Of a DNA stretch of 5,433 bases, positions 1-5,433 are shown piece after piece. How positions within the stretch are numbered: the stretch's first letter is position 1; each line of letters begins with the position of its first letter. The DNA is from Planctomycetota bacterium (lineage in GTDB: Bacteria; Planctomycetota; UBA1135; UBA2386). The notes beneath the pieces were generated by a model, which saw only the letters and a list, made by a program, of their open reading frames with translations, did no database searches and was not told the DNA's origin. Location of the stretch: positions 1-5,433 of the forward strand of contig QJVU01000121.1 in NCBI GenBank assembly GCA_003235605.1. The letters run 5' to 3'. Both the position numbers and the translations under genes were made by a program.

Positions 1-2679
1 CTCTACTAGGCTCAGGCCCGCTTTGTCCTCGGGAAGACCGCCCCGGGTTGCGGCGGGCCCGCCGGAGATCGACGCCTGCACCCGCTTCACTGCCTCCGTG
101 GGGTTCTTGGTTTCCAGGAGCCCCAGTGCCAACAGCAAGGTCGCCGCTGCACGGTCCTTGCCTTCCAGGACCGTGTCGGAGTCGGCGAGCCACGGGGTGG
201 CGAGCTTCACGAGCTTGTCGTGTTGGTCCGTGCCGGCCAGGCACGACAGCCACAGCAACCTCACATCCGAACGGCTCAGCTCTGCGGACGACGGCGCGGT
301 TTTGGCGAGTGACTCCAGGGCGGCAACCACCTCGACTGCTTCCGCCCGCCGGGTCTTGGCACTCCAGGGCAGTGCCGTGCCGTCGTGGGTATCGTTGGTC
401 CCCGTTCCGTTGCCGAAGCCAGCACTCTCCGACCCACCGGCGAGGAGCGCGAGCTCCACGCGCATCTTCTGGTAGCGGGTCCGGATCTCGTCTTTCTCGG
501 CCTCCAGCTTCACGGTGCGGGCTTCCAGGATGCCGAGGGCACTCTTGCGGTCCTGGACCGGGACCGCGATCAAGGCTTCGCAGGCTCGGACCCACTCGAT
601 GGCGTGGCGGTCCTTGGCGGTGGCGTAGTCGATGATCCCCTGCTTCAGAAGGGGTATCTTGAAGGCGGTTTCAGGCCGGTTCTGCTCATGCACTGTGCGG
701 ATCGCACGGGCCAGGCGCTCGAACACCGCGCCGGAGTGGTTTTCGTTCTCCCTGGCCAGGAGCACCAGCCGGTCGAGAAGCACGACGAAGACCTTCTCGC
801 TGTTCTCCGAACCCAACAGCTCGTCGATCGTCAGGTTCTCCAGCAGCAGCTTCTGCCAGGAATCGCGCTTCTCGTTGCCACGATCCCTTTCGTAGGGCAG
901 GCGCTTGAGCTGGGTAGCGGCCTCCCGGCGCACCTCCTCTTCCCTGTCCTGGAGCAGGTTCACCAGGAACTTCACGTAGTTGTCGGCGCTCCCGATATCG
1001 GTGAGCACCTCCGGCAGCTCCAGGAGTGCCGCTTGCCGTAGGCTCAGATCCTCGCTGGAACGACCTGCAAGGATGCTCAACTCCTTCTGGACTCCGACGG
1101 GGTGGCCGTTGTTCCGGTCCGCCTTTGCCAGAGCCTTGACCGCCTCCTGGCGAAGGAGCCCATCCAGCTGGCTGTCCAGGAGAAGCGCCGAGATCGCCTG
1201 CAGCCATTCCTTGAAATCCTTGTCCCCCGGCAGCGGTGCGGTCCAGCCTGCACTCTTCAGGGTCCCCAGGGCTTCGGCCAACAGTGGAAGTCTGCTGCTG
1301 CCAGGCTGGCTGGTGTTGCCGGCACCGCCGGTGTTGCTTGCGGCGCTGTCGCTGGCAGCACGCACCCGCTTCGCCAACCGCACCACCGCCAGCCGGTTGT
1401 CCGGGGACGGGAACTGCCGCAGTCCACGGAGCGCCGCAAGAGCCACCGCCATCGACTCATGGTCGAGGGCCTTGCGCAACAGCTCCTCCTGGGCATCGCG
1501 CTCCCTGGTCTCGTTGGCCGCGATCAGGTGGCTGGTCACCTCCAGGAGTAGGGCGTAGCGGTCTGGCTGCTGGCCTGGCCTGGCAAGCTCCTTGTGCAAC
1601 GCCGCCCACAGGGTCAGGCGGTCCGAGGCCTCGGCCCCACCTGCCAGCTCCACCCCTTCCCGGAGCCGATCCTGCAGCTTCACCAGGCAGGCATGCATCA
1701 CCCCCAGCCTGGGAGCGAAGAGGTAGCCCTGGATCTGCTTCCAGCGGTCCGGCCGCTTGCTGGTCATGAGGATGTCCACGATCTCGGCGTAGGCCCGGCG
1801 GATCTCACCGGCGTAGCGCTCGCGCTCCCGGCTCATGTTGCGGTCCGCGTCCCGCGCTGCCTCGACCGCGATGTCCATGTAGGTCCGGTCCTTGTTGGCC
1901 GCCCACCACGCCTCGTACTCTGCCTTGGTCCGCAGATCCTGGAACGTGAGCTGTTTCAGGGCATGGACGGCGGCCACGACCAGCGCCGGGTCTTCCAGGT
2001 AGCCGGCAAGGAATGGTGCCATGCCCAGATCCCAGGAGTCGCCCAGAGCAAGCAGGGTCGCCTGCTGCAGCTTGCCGTCGGGAGTTCCCAGGAGCAGTCT
2101 GGCGCCGTCCTTGCGTTCCAACGTGGGCAGCTGCCGCAGGCAGTCCCCTGCCAGCTCCTGCAGGGGATGGGCGTTGCCCTCCACCAGGGGAACATAGAGC
2201 TGCACCACCGGTCGCATGTAGCTGCGGCGCATGCTGTCCCGCGCTTCCCCGACACCGAACACAGGATGGCGGTGGTTGGCGAAGCTGCGACGCAGCTCGT
2301 TCAGGATCAGCCGCGCCAGTTCCAGACGCCCGGCATCACCAGCATCGGCCGCGCCACCGACGCCATCCCCGCGAGCGGGGCTGTCGGCAGCACGATCCAG
2401 GGCACGGATCAATGGCTCGTGGGCGCGGGGGTTGGTCATGCTCATCAGGTTGACCACCGCGTCCTCCCGGGCCTGGCCCGTCAGCTGCAGCTTCCGGCTC
2501 CAGGCATCGATCTCCTTCTCCTGACCATCGCCGTCCTCCGCCCTCGTCACCACCGGGGTCGGCGGCGCTGGCGGCCGGTCGGGCTGCGCCTGGGCACCCC
2601 TGGCAAACGCCCCCAGTGCGACCGAGGCAAGCAACACGAGCAAGGCAGGTCGTGAGGCTGAAGACAGCCGTCGGCTCAT
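1..2679 (-). CDS. Secreted HEAT-repeat-like protein, 3' end beyond window (partial)
   Basis: This frame is open for 893 codons from the ATG at 2679-2677 to the left edge, with no stop; this is why I accept it as the real gene here. The N-terminus is a classic Sec signal peptide: basic start (MSRRL), hydrophobic core at about residues 11-26 (LLVLLASVALGAFA) and an AQA|Q cleavage site after residue 31. A Pro-rich stretch follows (about 32-42). The rest is mostly predicted alpha helix. HEAT-like helical pairs are seen at about 185-250 and again at about 565-595 (LLQDREEEVRREAATQLKRL). Residues 254-263 read EYEAWWAANK. A low-complexity Ser/Gly/Asn/Thr linker lies at about 440-462, a charged, possibly coiled-coil helix at about 714-747, a Gly-rich linker at about 748-770, and a TPR-like helical pair at about 840-868. 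I see no catalytic motif, haem-binding CxxCH or transmembrane segment after the signal. HEAT arrays usually act as protein-binding scaffolds; an exported scaffold is an inference. The only start-proximal purine run is GGGG, 10 bases upstream. Function is unknown. Confidence 0.9.
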   Translation of the reverse strand, partial: MSRRLSSASRPALLVLLASVALGAFARGAQAQPDRPPAPPTPVVTRAEDGDGQEKEIDAWSRKLQLTGQAREDAVVNLMSMTNPRAHEPLIRALDRAADSPARGDGVGGAADAGDAGRLELARLILNELRRSFANHRHPVFGVGEARDSMRRSYMRPVVQLYVPLVEGNAHPLQELAGDCLRQLPTLERKDGARLLLGTPDGKLQQATLLALGDSWDLGMAPFLAGYLEDPALVVAAVHALKQLTFQDLRTKAEYEAWWAANKDRTYMDIAVEAARDADRNMSRERERYAGEIRRAYAEIVDILMTSKRPDRWKQIQGYLFAPRLGVMHACLVKLQDRLREGVELAGGAEASDRLTLWAALHKELARPGQQPDRYALLLEVTSHLIAANETRERDAQEELLRKALDHESMAVALAALRGLRQFPSPDNRLAVVRLAKRVRAASDSAASNTGGAGNTSQPGSSRLPLLAEALGTLKSAGWTAPLPGDKDFKEWLQAISALLLDSQLDGLLRQEAVKALAKADRNNGHPVGVQKELSILAGRSSEDLSLRQAALLELPEVLTDIGSADNYVKFLVNLLQDREEEVRREAATQLKRLPYERDRGNEKRDSWQKLLLENLTIDELLGSENSEKVFVVLLDRLVLLARENENHSGAVFERLARAIRTVHEQNRPETAFKIPLLKQGIIDYATAKDRHAIEWVRACEALIAVPVQDRKSALGILEARTVKLEAEKDEIRTRYQKMRVELALLAGGSESAGFGNGTGTNDTHDGTALPWSAKTRRAEAVEVVAALESLAKTAPSSAELSRSDVRLLWLSCLAGTDQHDKLVKLATPWLADSDTVLEGKDRAAATLLLALGLLETKNPTEAVKRVQASISGGPAATRGGLPEDKAGLSLVE
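2586..2679 (-). other. Signal peptide of the HEAT-repeat protein
   Basis: The first 31 residues have the three expected parts. There is a basic n-region with Arg at positions 3, 4 and 10, a hydrophobic stretch of about 15 residues, and a small-residue c-region ending Ala-Gln-Ala before Gln32. There is no lipobox Cys, so a soluble periplasmic or exported protein is more likely than a lipoprotein. There is no clear twin-arginine motif of the SRRxFLK type, so Sec export is the better guess. Confidence 0.85.
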
Positions 2680-2721
2680 GAACGAAACACCCCGTGGTCC
2701 GGCAGAAGCCCAGAAAAGCCC

Positions 2722-2778
2722 AATGGCCAAGGAGGCCGCAAACGGCGGGCCGCAGCAGGCGGGCCGCAAACGGCCATT
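2722..2778 (-). terminator. Possible terminator or processing structure after aroK
   Basis: On the minus strand, AATGGCC starts at the last base of the aroK stop codon and pairs with GGCCATT ending at 2722, giving a 7-bp outer stem. The GC-rich interior holds further short self-complementary segments (GGCCG-TTTG-CGGCC). Five bases after the stem comes a run of four T (2717-2714). The position immediately after aroK and before an unrelated gene suits a terminator. The T-run is short and the loop is long and repeat-filled, so it could equally be an RNA processing or regulatory structure. Confidence 0.4.
2734..2775. repeat. Three tandem 14-bp repeats between aroK and the HEAT gene
   Basis: Three consecutive 14-base units begin at 2734, 2748 and 2762 on the plus strand: GGCCGCAAACGGCG, GGCCGCAGCAGGCG and GGCCGCAAACGGCC. 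Units 1 and 3 differ at one position; unit 2 differs from unit 1 at three central positions. Unit 3 is itself an inverted repeat, with GGCCG and CGGCC around CAAA. The array is enclosed by the AATGGCC/GGCCATT inverted repeat. It could be a small slippage-prone repeat, part of a terminator, or a set of binding sites upstream of the HEAT-repeat gene. The sequence does not decide between these. Confidence 0.75.
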
Positions 2779-3326
2779 CAGCTGGAGAGGCCCATCTTAT
2801 CCATGATCGACCGCCGGCAGGCATCTACATTTGCAGAAGACGTGTCCAGCTGCATGTGAGACACGGCCGTGTAGTAGTCCCAGCGTTCGGCAAGCAGTTG
2901 CGCGATCTCGTCACGAAGCGCGAGGTCGGTGAGCGGCGCGCGTGGCGCGACCTCTTGGCGCGCCACCAGGACCGGGACCGGTGCCTGCAGGAACACCACC
3001 AACAGTGGATGTGCTGGCTCCCGGAGAGCCTCGCGGACTGTCGCCGACACCACGGCGCCGCCCCCGAGCGCCAACACCTCCCGCCTGGCGGAGGCCACGG
3101 CAGCCGGCACCACCGCTTCCTCTACCCTGCGGAACGCCGCCTCTCCCGCCCCGCGCAGATAGTCGCCGGCCGGCTGGCCTGTCGCCGCTGCCACCAGGTC
3201 GTCGGTGTCGCGGAAGGTCCATCCCAGGTCCGTGGCCAACACCCTGCCGAGGGTGGTCTTGCCTGCGGCGCGCGGCCCCACGAGCACGACCTTCTGCACC
3301 TTGCGCGCTTCGAACACCTTCTGCAT
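2778..3326 (-). CDS. aroK: Shikimate kinase
   Basis: This 182-residue protein transfers phosphate from ATP to the 3-hydroxyl of shikimate, the fifth step of the shikimate pathway, in the cytoplasm. The length is normal for the family. Visible motifs, in order, are: Walker A GPRAAGKT at residues 17-24; the shikimate-binding DTD at 40-42; FRRVE at 65-69, matching the family FRxxE; ALGGG at 85-89; a lid-region Arg in APRAPLTD at about residues 128-135; and an adenine-loop Arg in ERWDYY. All the usual functional positions therefore seem present. I chose the ATG at 3326 because GAGGA lies 10 bases upstream and the first beta strand (VQKVVLVG) follows it. A GTG at codon 10 is a weaker alternative. 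The gene is 75 bases downstream of aroDE, in the same reading frame, and is probably cotranscribed with it. Whether it should be called aroK or aroL cannot be decided from sequence; aroK is the default name. Confidence 0.95.
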   Translation of the reverse strand: MQKVFEARKVQKVVLVGPRAAGKTTLGRVLATDLGWTFRDTDDLVAAATGQPAGDYLRGAGEAAFRRVEEAVVPAAVASARREVLALGGGAVVSATVREALREPAHPLLVVFLQAPVPVLVARQEVAPRAPLTDLALRDEIAQLLAERWDYYTAVSHMQLDTSSANVDACRRSIMDKMGLSS

Positions 3327-3336
3327 GTCCGTGATG

Positions 3337-3341
3337 TCCTC
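3337..3341 (-). promoter_or_regulatory. Ribosome binding site of aroK
   Basis: GAGGA on the minus strand lies 10 bases before the aroK ATG at 3326. It is a good Shine-Dalgarno core with slightly long spacing, and it supports that start over the GTG nine codons further in. Confidence 0.55.
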
Positions 3342-3379
3342 GCTCGTATCTCGGGTCTTGTGGCGTCGATGTCCTTGCT

Positions 3380-3411
3380 CGGGGCCTGTGGTCGCGGGGA
3401 GTCAGGCCCCG
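3380..3411 (-). repeat. 9-bp inverted repeat spanning the aroDE stop codon
   Basis: On the minus strand CGGGGCCTG pairs perfectly with CAGGCCCCG around a 14-base loop. The aroDE TGA (3404-3402) straddles the end of the 5' arm and the start of the loop. Seven of the nine pairs are G-C. No T-run follows, so it does not look like a standard intrinsic terminator. In the mRNA it would sit between aroDE and aroK, where it could affect stability, ribosome release or relative expression. Its role is an inference. Confidence 0.55.
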
Positions 3412-4883
3412 GCCAGGAGCCTGGTCAGCACCTCTTCGGAAACTCGTCGGCCGGTGAACAGGGTGAGTTGCCGTGTCGCCTGAGCAAGAAACATGGAAAG
3501 ACCCGGGACCGCGACCGCGCCCTGGGCCTTGACCTCCCGGAGCAGGCGGGTCTCCCGCGGTCGATAGACCATGTCCAGCACATGGGTACCCGGCGCGGGG
3601 CGCCACTCGGGCAGCAACCGCTGGGCCTCCTGGCCGGTGGCGTGGCCTCCCACTGGCGTGGCGTGCACCACGACCACCGGTGCCAGATCCTCGAGCAATC
3701 CCGCGTCCTGGCGGGCCAGCCGGTAGCCATGGTCCTGGGCAAACGCCCGCATGCTGTCCAGGCTGCGGGGCATCACCGTCACGTCCAGGCCCAGACGCGA
3801 GAGGGCGACGGCCGCCGCCCTGGCACCACCGCCGCCCCCAAGCACCACTGCGGAACCGCGGGTGTGGGAGAAGCCGGCTCCCGCGAGCGCACCCTGAACT
3901 CCCGCGATGTCGGTGTTGTGGCCCATGATCTGGCCGTGGGCATGGAAGGTGATCGTGTTCACCACTCCTGCCGCCTGGGAGTCCGCATCCAGCTGGTGAC
4001 ACAGGCCGGCCGCGGCTGCCTTGTGGGGCGCGGTCACCGCCAAGCCCCGCAGCGTCGAGGCAGGCAACATGCCCAGCACCTCCCGGGGCCGGGCCGTCTC
4101 GAAGGGCAGGAAGATGCCGTCGTGCTCCAGGAGACGAAAGGCGCGGTTGTGAAGGTAGGGGCTCAGGGAGCCTGACAACGGATTGCCGAGGATCCCGTAG
4201 AGGGCGGTGGAACGCGAGATCCGCCGCACATCGTAGAGTCCGCAGATGTCCTCCACTGCCGGCTGCCCGGGAACTCCCAGACCCGGTGCGGGGCAGCCGT
4301 AGACCAGCGGCGCGCCGAGGAGCACGGCCAGGATCCGCGTGGGCCAGGCGGCGGCGCCCAAGGCGAACGCCACCGTCGGCTGAGCCTGGGGGTCGGTCCC
4401 CTGCAGCAACTCCACTACGGGGGCAGCGTCGGCGAGGTCGTGGGCCGTGACCACGATCTTGGCGATGGCCCCCGTCGCCAGGAGGCGTTCCTGCAATGCT
4501 GCCAGGTCGCCGGTCACGCCCGTTAGGTTGTGATGGGACCGCAGGTAGAGCTTGAGGCGTCCGGTGCGCGGCGGCGTCCACTCCTCCCACTCCTCCAGGT
4601 CCAGGCCCTGGGCCCCGGCCGCGAGCCAGGCCTCCAGCAACTCCCGCCGCTCCCTGGCGGCACCTGCGAAGGTGCCGCCGTCGCGGGGGGTCCTGCAACT
4701 CACCAGCACCGGCAGCTGGAGCCCGGAGAGCACGGTCCTTGGATCCATGCCTCCCGCTGTCGGCGGCCGCAGGTGGTCCAGGCGCAGCTCCAGCCACGTT
4801 GCCCCCGCCATTGCCGCCAGGCGCCCCTGGCGCAGGGTCTCCTCGGGGCCTTCCGCCATCACGGTGGCGACGATCTCAACCAT
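3402..4883 (-). CDS. aroDE: Fused 3-dehydroquinate dehydratase / shikimate dehydrogenase
   Basis: This 493-residue bifunctional cytoplasmic enzyme covers steps three and four of the shikimate pathway. Residues 1 to about 215 are a type I (Schiff-base) 3-dehydroquinate dehydratase. Visible positions are ELRLD (E32, R34, D36), R64 in CRTPRDGG, DLE with E97, catalytic His118 in SHHN, Schiff-base Lys142 in AKIVVTA, R183, and Q207 in VPGQ. Residues about 227-493 are an NADP-dependent shikimate dehydrogenase: LSGSLSP near 236-242, VTAPHK with catalytic K288, VVNT with N309, GHNTD with D325, the nucleotide loop GGGGGARA at 349-356, ATPVG, DMVY, and GLSMFLAQA near the C-terminus. The family's usual HS before xSP is GS here, and the NRT cofactor motif is replaced by PRS. 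The ATG at 4883 is chosen because MVEIVAT fits the first AroD strand; further upstream ATGs at 4940 and 4928 would add residues unlike AroD. The gene overlaps the upstream DUF2520 gene by 8 bases. Confidence 0.95.
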   Translation of the reverse strand: MVEIVATVMAEGPEETLRQGRLAAMAGATWLELRLDHLRPPTAGGMDPRTVLSGLQLPVLVSCRTPRDGGTFAGAARERRELLEAWLAAGAQGLDLEEWEEWTPPRTGRLKLYLRSHHNLTGVTGDLAALQERLLATGAIAKIVVTAHDLADAAPVVELLQGTDPQAQPTVAFALGAAAWPTRILAVLLGAPLVYGCPAPGLGVPGQPAVEDICGLYDVRRISRSTALYGILGNPLSGSLSPYLHNRAFRLLEHDGIFLPFETARPREVLGMLPASTLRGLAVTAPHKAAAAGLCHQLDADSQAAGVVNTITFHAHGQIMGHNTDIAGVQGALAGAGFSHTRGSAVVLGGGGGARAAAVALSRLGLDVTVMPRSLDSMRAFAQDHGYRLARQDAGLLEDLAPVVVVHATPVGGHATGQEAQRLLPEWRPAPGTHVLDMVYRPRETRLLREVKAQGAVAVPGLSMFLAQATRQLTLFTGRRVSEEVLTRLLAGA

Positions 4884-5433
4884 CGCGCCCCCGGAGCACC
4901 TCCCGCAGACGGGCAGCGGCAGCTCCATCCAAGGAACCACCCTCCTCGGCCATTGCCACGGCCTTTCGAATCAGCAGGCGGTAGAGCTCCGCGAGCTCGG
5001 GATCGCGCTCTTCCAGGCGGTGCAGCTGACGCCGGATCAGCCCGGCGTCCCCGCGCGGCACCGGTCCGCTGAGGGCGGCGACGGCGCCATGCCTGGCGCA
5101 GGTCTCGAGGGCCTTCGACATCAGCGCCGCCGGCAGGCGGGCGATCTCCCGGCGGCGCCGAGGATCCTGGTCCAAGGCCCTGGCGAACAACTCCTCCAGC
5201 TGGCCACAGAGAGCAGTGAGGCCGTTGGCCGCGAGGACGCAGGCGGTGTGGTAGAGGAGCCGGTCCCCTGCATCTGCCGCCACGGCCACGGGCTCCAGGC
5301 CGGCCCTTTCCGCCAGATCTTGCAGCCGCTGCAGTGCCTTGCCGTTGCCAAGCGCCGCCACCACGGCCGGCTGGCCCGGGAGGGCGGCGTGTCCCGTGGC
5401 CGCGTCCGGCACCGGGCACAGGGGGTGCAGGGA
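4876..5433 (-). CDS. Rossmann-like and DUF2520 domain protein, N-terminus beyond window (partial)
   Basis: The C-terminal 185 residues are visible; the frame is open to the right edge and ends with TGA at 4878-4876. The visible part matches the helical DUF2520 domain that follows an NAD(P)-type Rossmann domain in a family distantly related to pyrroline-5-carboxylate and F420-dependent NADP reductases. Family hallmarks are SLHPL at the very start of the visible part, PGQPAVV at 19-25, LYHTACVLAAN at 60-70, and LSGPVPRGD at 121-129, followed by a helix ending LYRLLIRKA. The Rossmann fold itself must lie upstream of the window. A GTG at 5412 opens the same frame but would cut off the conserved SLHPL, so it is not taken as the start. 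The substrate of this family is not known to me. Overlap with aroDE suggests cotranscription, but not necessarily a shared pathway. Confidence 0.88.
   Translation of the reverse strand, partial: SLHPLCPVPDAATGHAALPGQPAVVAALGNGKALQRLQDLAERAGLEPVAVAADAGDRLLYHTACVLAANGLTALCGQLEELFARALDQDPRRRREIARLPAALMSKALETCARHGAVAALSGPVPRGDAGLIRRQLHRLEERDPELAELYRLLIRKAVAMAEEGGSLDGAAAARLREVLRGRDG
4897..4904 (-). promoter_or_regulatory. Possible ribosome binding site of aroDE inside the DUF2520 gene
   Basis: GGGAGGTG on the minus strand lies 13 bases before the ATG at 4883, within the final codons of the upstream gene. The spacing is longer than usual. A plain GGGGG at 4892-4888 lies only 4 bases before the ATG. 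Either could serve, and the 8-base gene overlap also allows translational coupling. Confidence 0.35.

Noticed and set aside
1312..1337. A direct repeat of GGTGTTGC 18 bases apart.
   Set aside because: It encodes repeated Asn-Thr in a low-complexity Ser/Gly/Asn/Thr linker of the HEAT-repeat protein and needs no separate explanation.
2367..2380. A perfect CCCCGC-GA-GCGGGG palindrome.
   Set aside because: It lies inside the HEAT-repeat coding sequence, has a two-base loop, and is expected by chance in GC-rich DNA.
2680..2721. A sigma-70 type promoter for the HEAT-repeat gene.
   Set aside because: No convincing -10/-35 pair is visible in the gap. A promoter may exist but cannot be supported by reading.
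2734..2775. A short CRISPR-like array.
   Set aside because: The 14-base units are directly adjacent with no spacers and are too short for CRISPR repeats.
3402..3404. The aroDE TGA as a selenocysteine codon with the nearby hairpin as its signal.
   Set aside because: The hairpin begins before the TGA rather than just after it, no cysteine position in the AroE family is expected here, and AroDE ends at its normal C-terminus.
2694..4175. A 493-residue plus-strand frame, and others such as 1594-2655.
   Set aside because: They lie antisense to genes with clear family motifs or a signal peptide. Their products are rich in Arg, Gln, His and Gly without recognisable domains, as expected for shadow frames in GC-rich DNA.
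2911..4797. A 628-residue minus-strand frame crossing aroK and aroDE.
   Set aside because: It is out of frame with both enzymes, which show full sets of family motifs. The product is low-complexity Gly/Arg/Pro/Ala sequence.
4884..4940. A longer AroDE starting at the ATG at 4940 or 4928.
   Set aside because: The added residues do not resemble AroD, and they would extend the overlap with the DUF2520 gene. The ATG at 4883 begins exactly at the expected first strand.

Overview
The window is a GC-rich, densely coding stretch in which every convincing gene is on the minus strand. Read in the direction of transcription, from high to low coordinates, it holds four genes: (1) the 3' part of a Rossmann-like/DUF2520 protein gene that runs off the right edge; (2) a complete fused aroDE gene, type I 3-dehydroquinate dehydratase joined to shikimate dehydrogenase; (3) a complete shikimate kinase gene (aroK); (4) the first 893 codons of a large secreted HEAT-repeat-like protein that runs off the left edge without a stop. 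No tRNA, rRNA, CRISPR array, insertion sequence or phage gene was seen, and there is no gene-free stretch longer than about 100 bases.

The first three genes look like one operon. The DUF2520 gene overlaps aroDE by 8 bases, and aroDE is separated from aroK by 75 bases. AroD, AroE and AroK catalyse three consecutive steps of the shikimate pathway (3-dehydroquinate to 3-dehydroshikimate to shikimate to shikimate 3-phosphate), so the cluster supplies the middle of aromatic amino acid and chorismate synthesis. aroK lies in the same reading frame as aroDE. A single TGA and 25 open codons separate them, and a 9-bp inverted repeat overlaps that stop codon.

The 98-base gap after aroK contains a compact repeat: three tandem 14-bp units bracketed by a 7-bp inverted repeat, followed by a short T-run. 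It may be a terminator or a processing/regulatory element separating the aro operon from the HEAT-repeat gene. That gene has a clear signal peptide, alpha-helical repeats and a Trp-Trp-containing segment (EYEAWWAANK), and fills almost half the window. Its function is unknown.

The organism is probably a high-GC member of Planctomycetota. This is an inference from three things: the AroD-AroE fusion, a large secreted HEAT-repeat protein with a WW-type segment of the style common in that phylum, and weak Shine-Dalgarno signals. Nothing in the window proves the taxonomy. The region looks like ordinary core metabolism plus one large uncharacterised exported protein; I see no clear sign of a new defence or mobile system.
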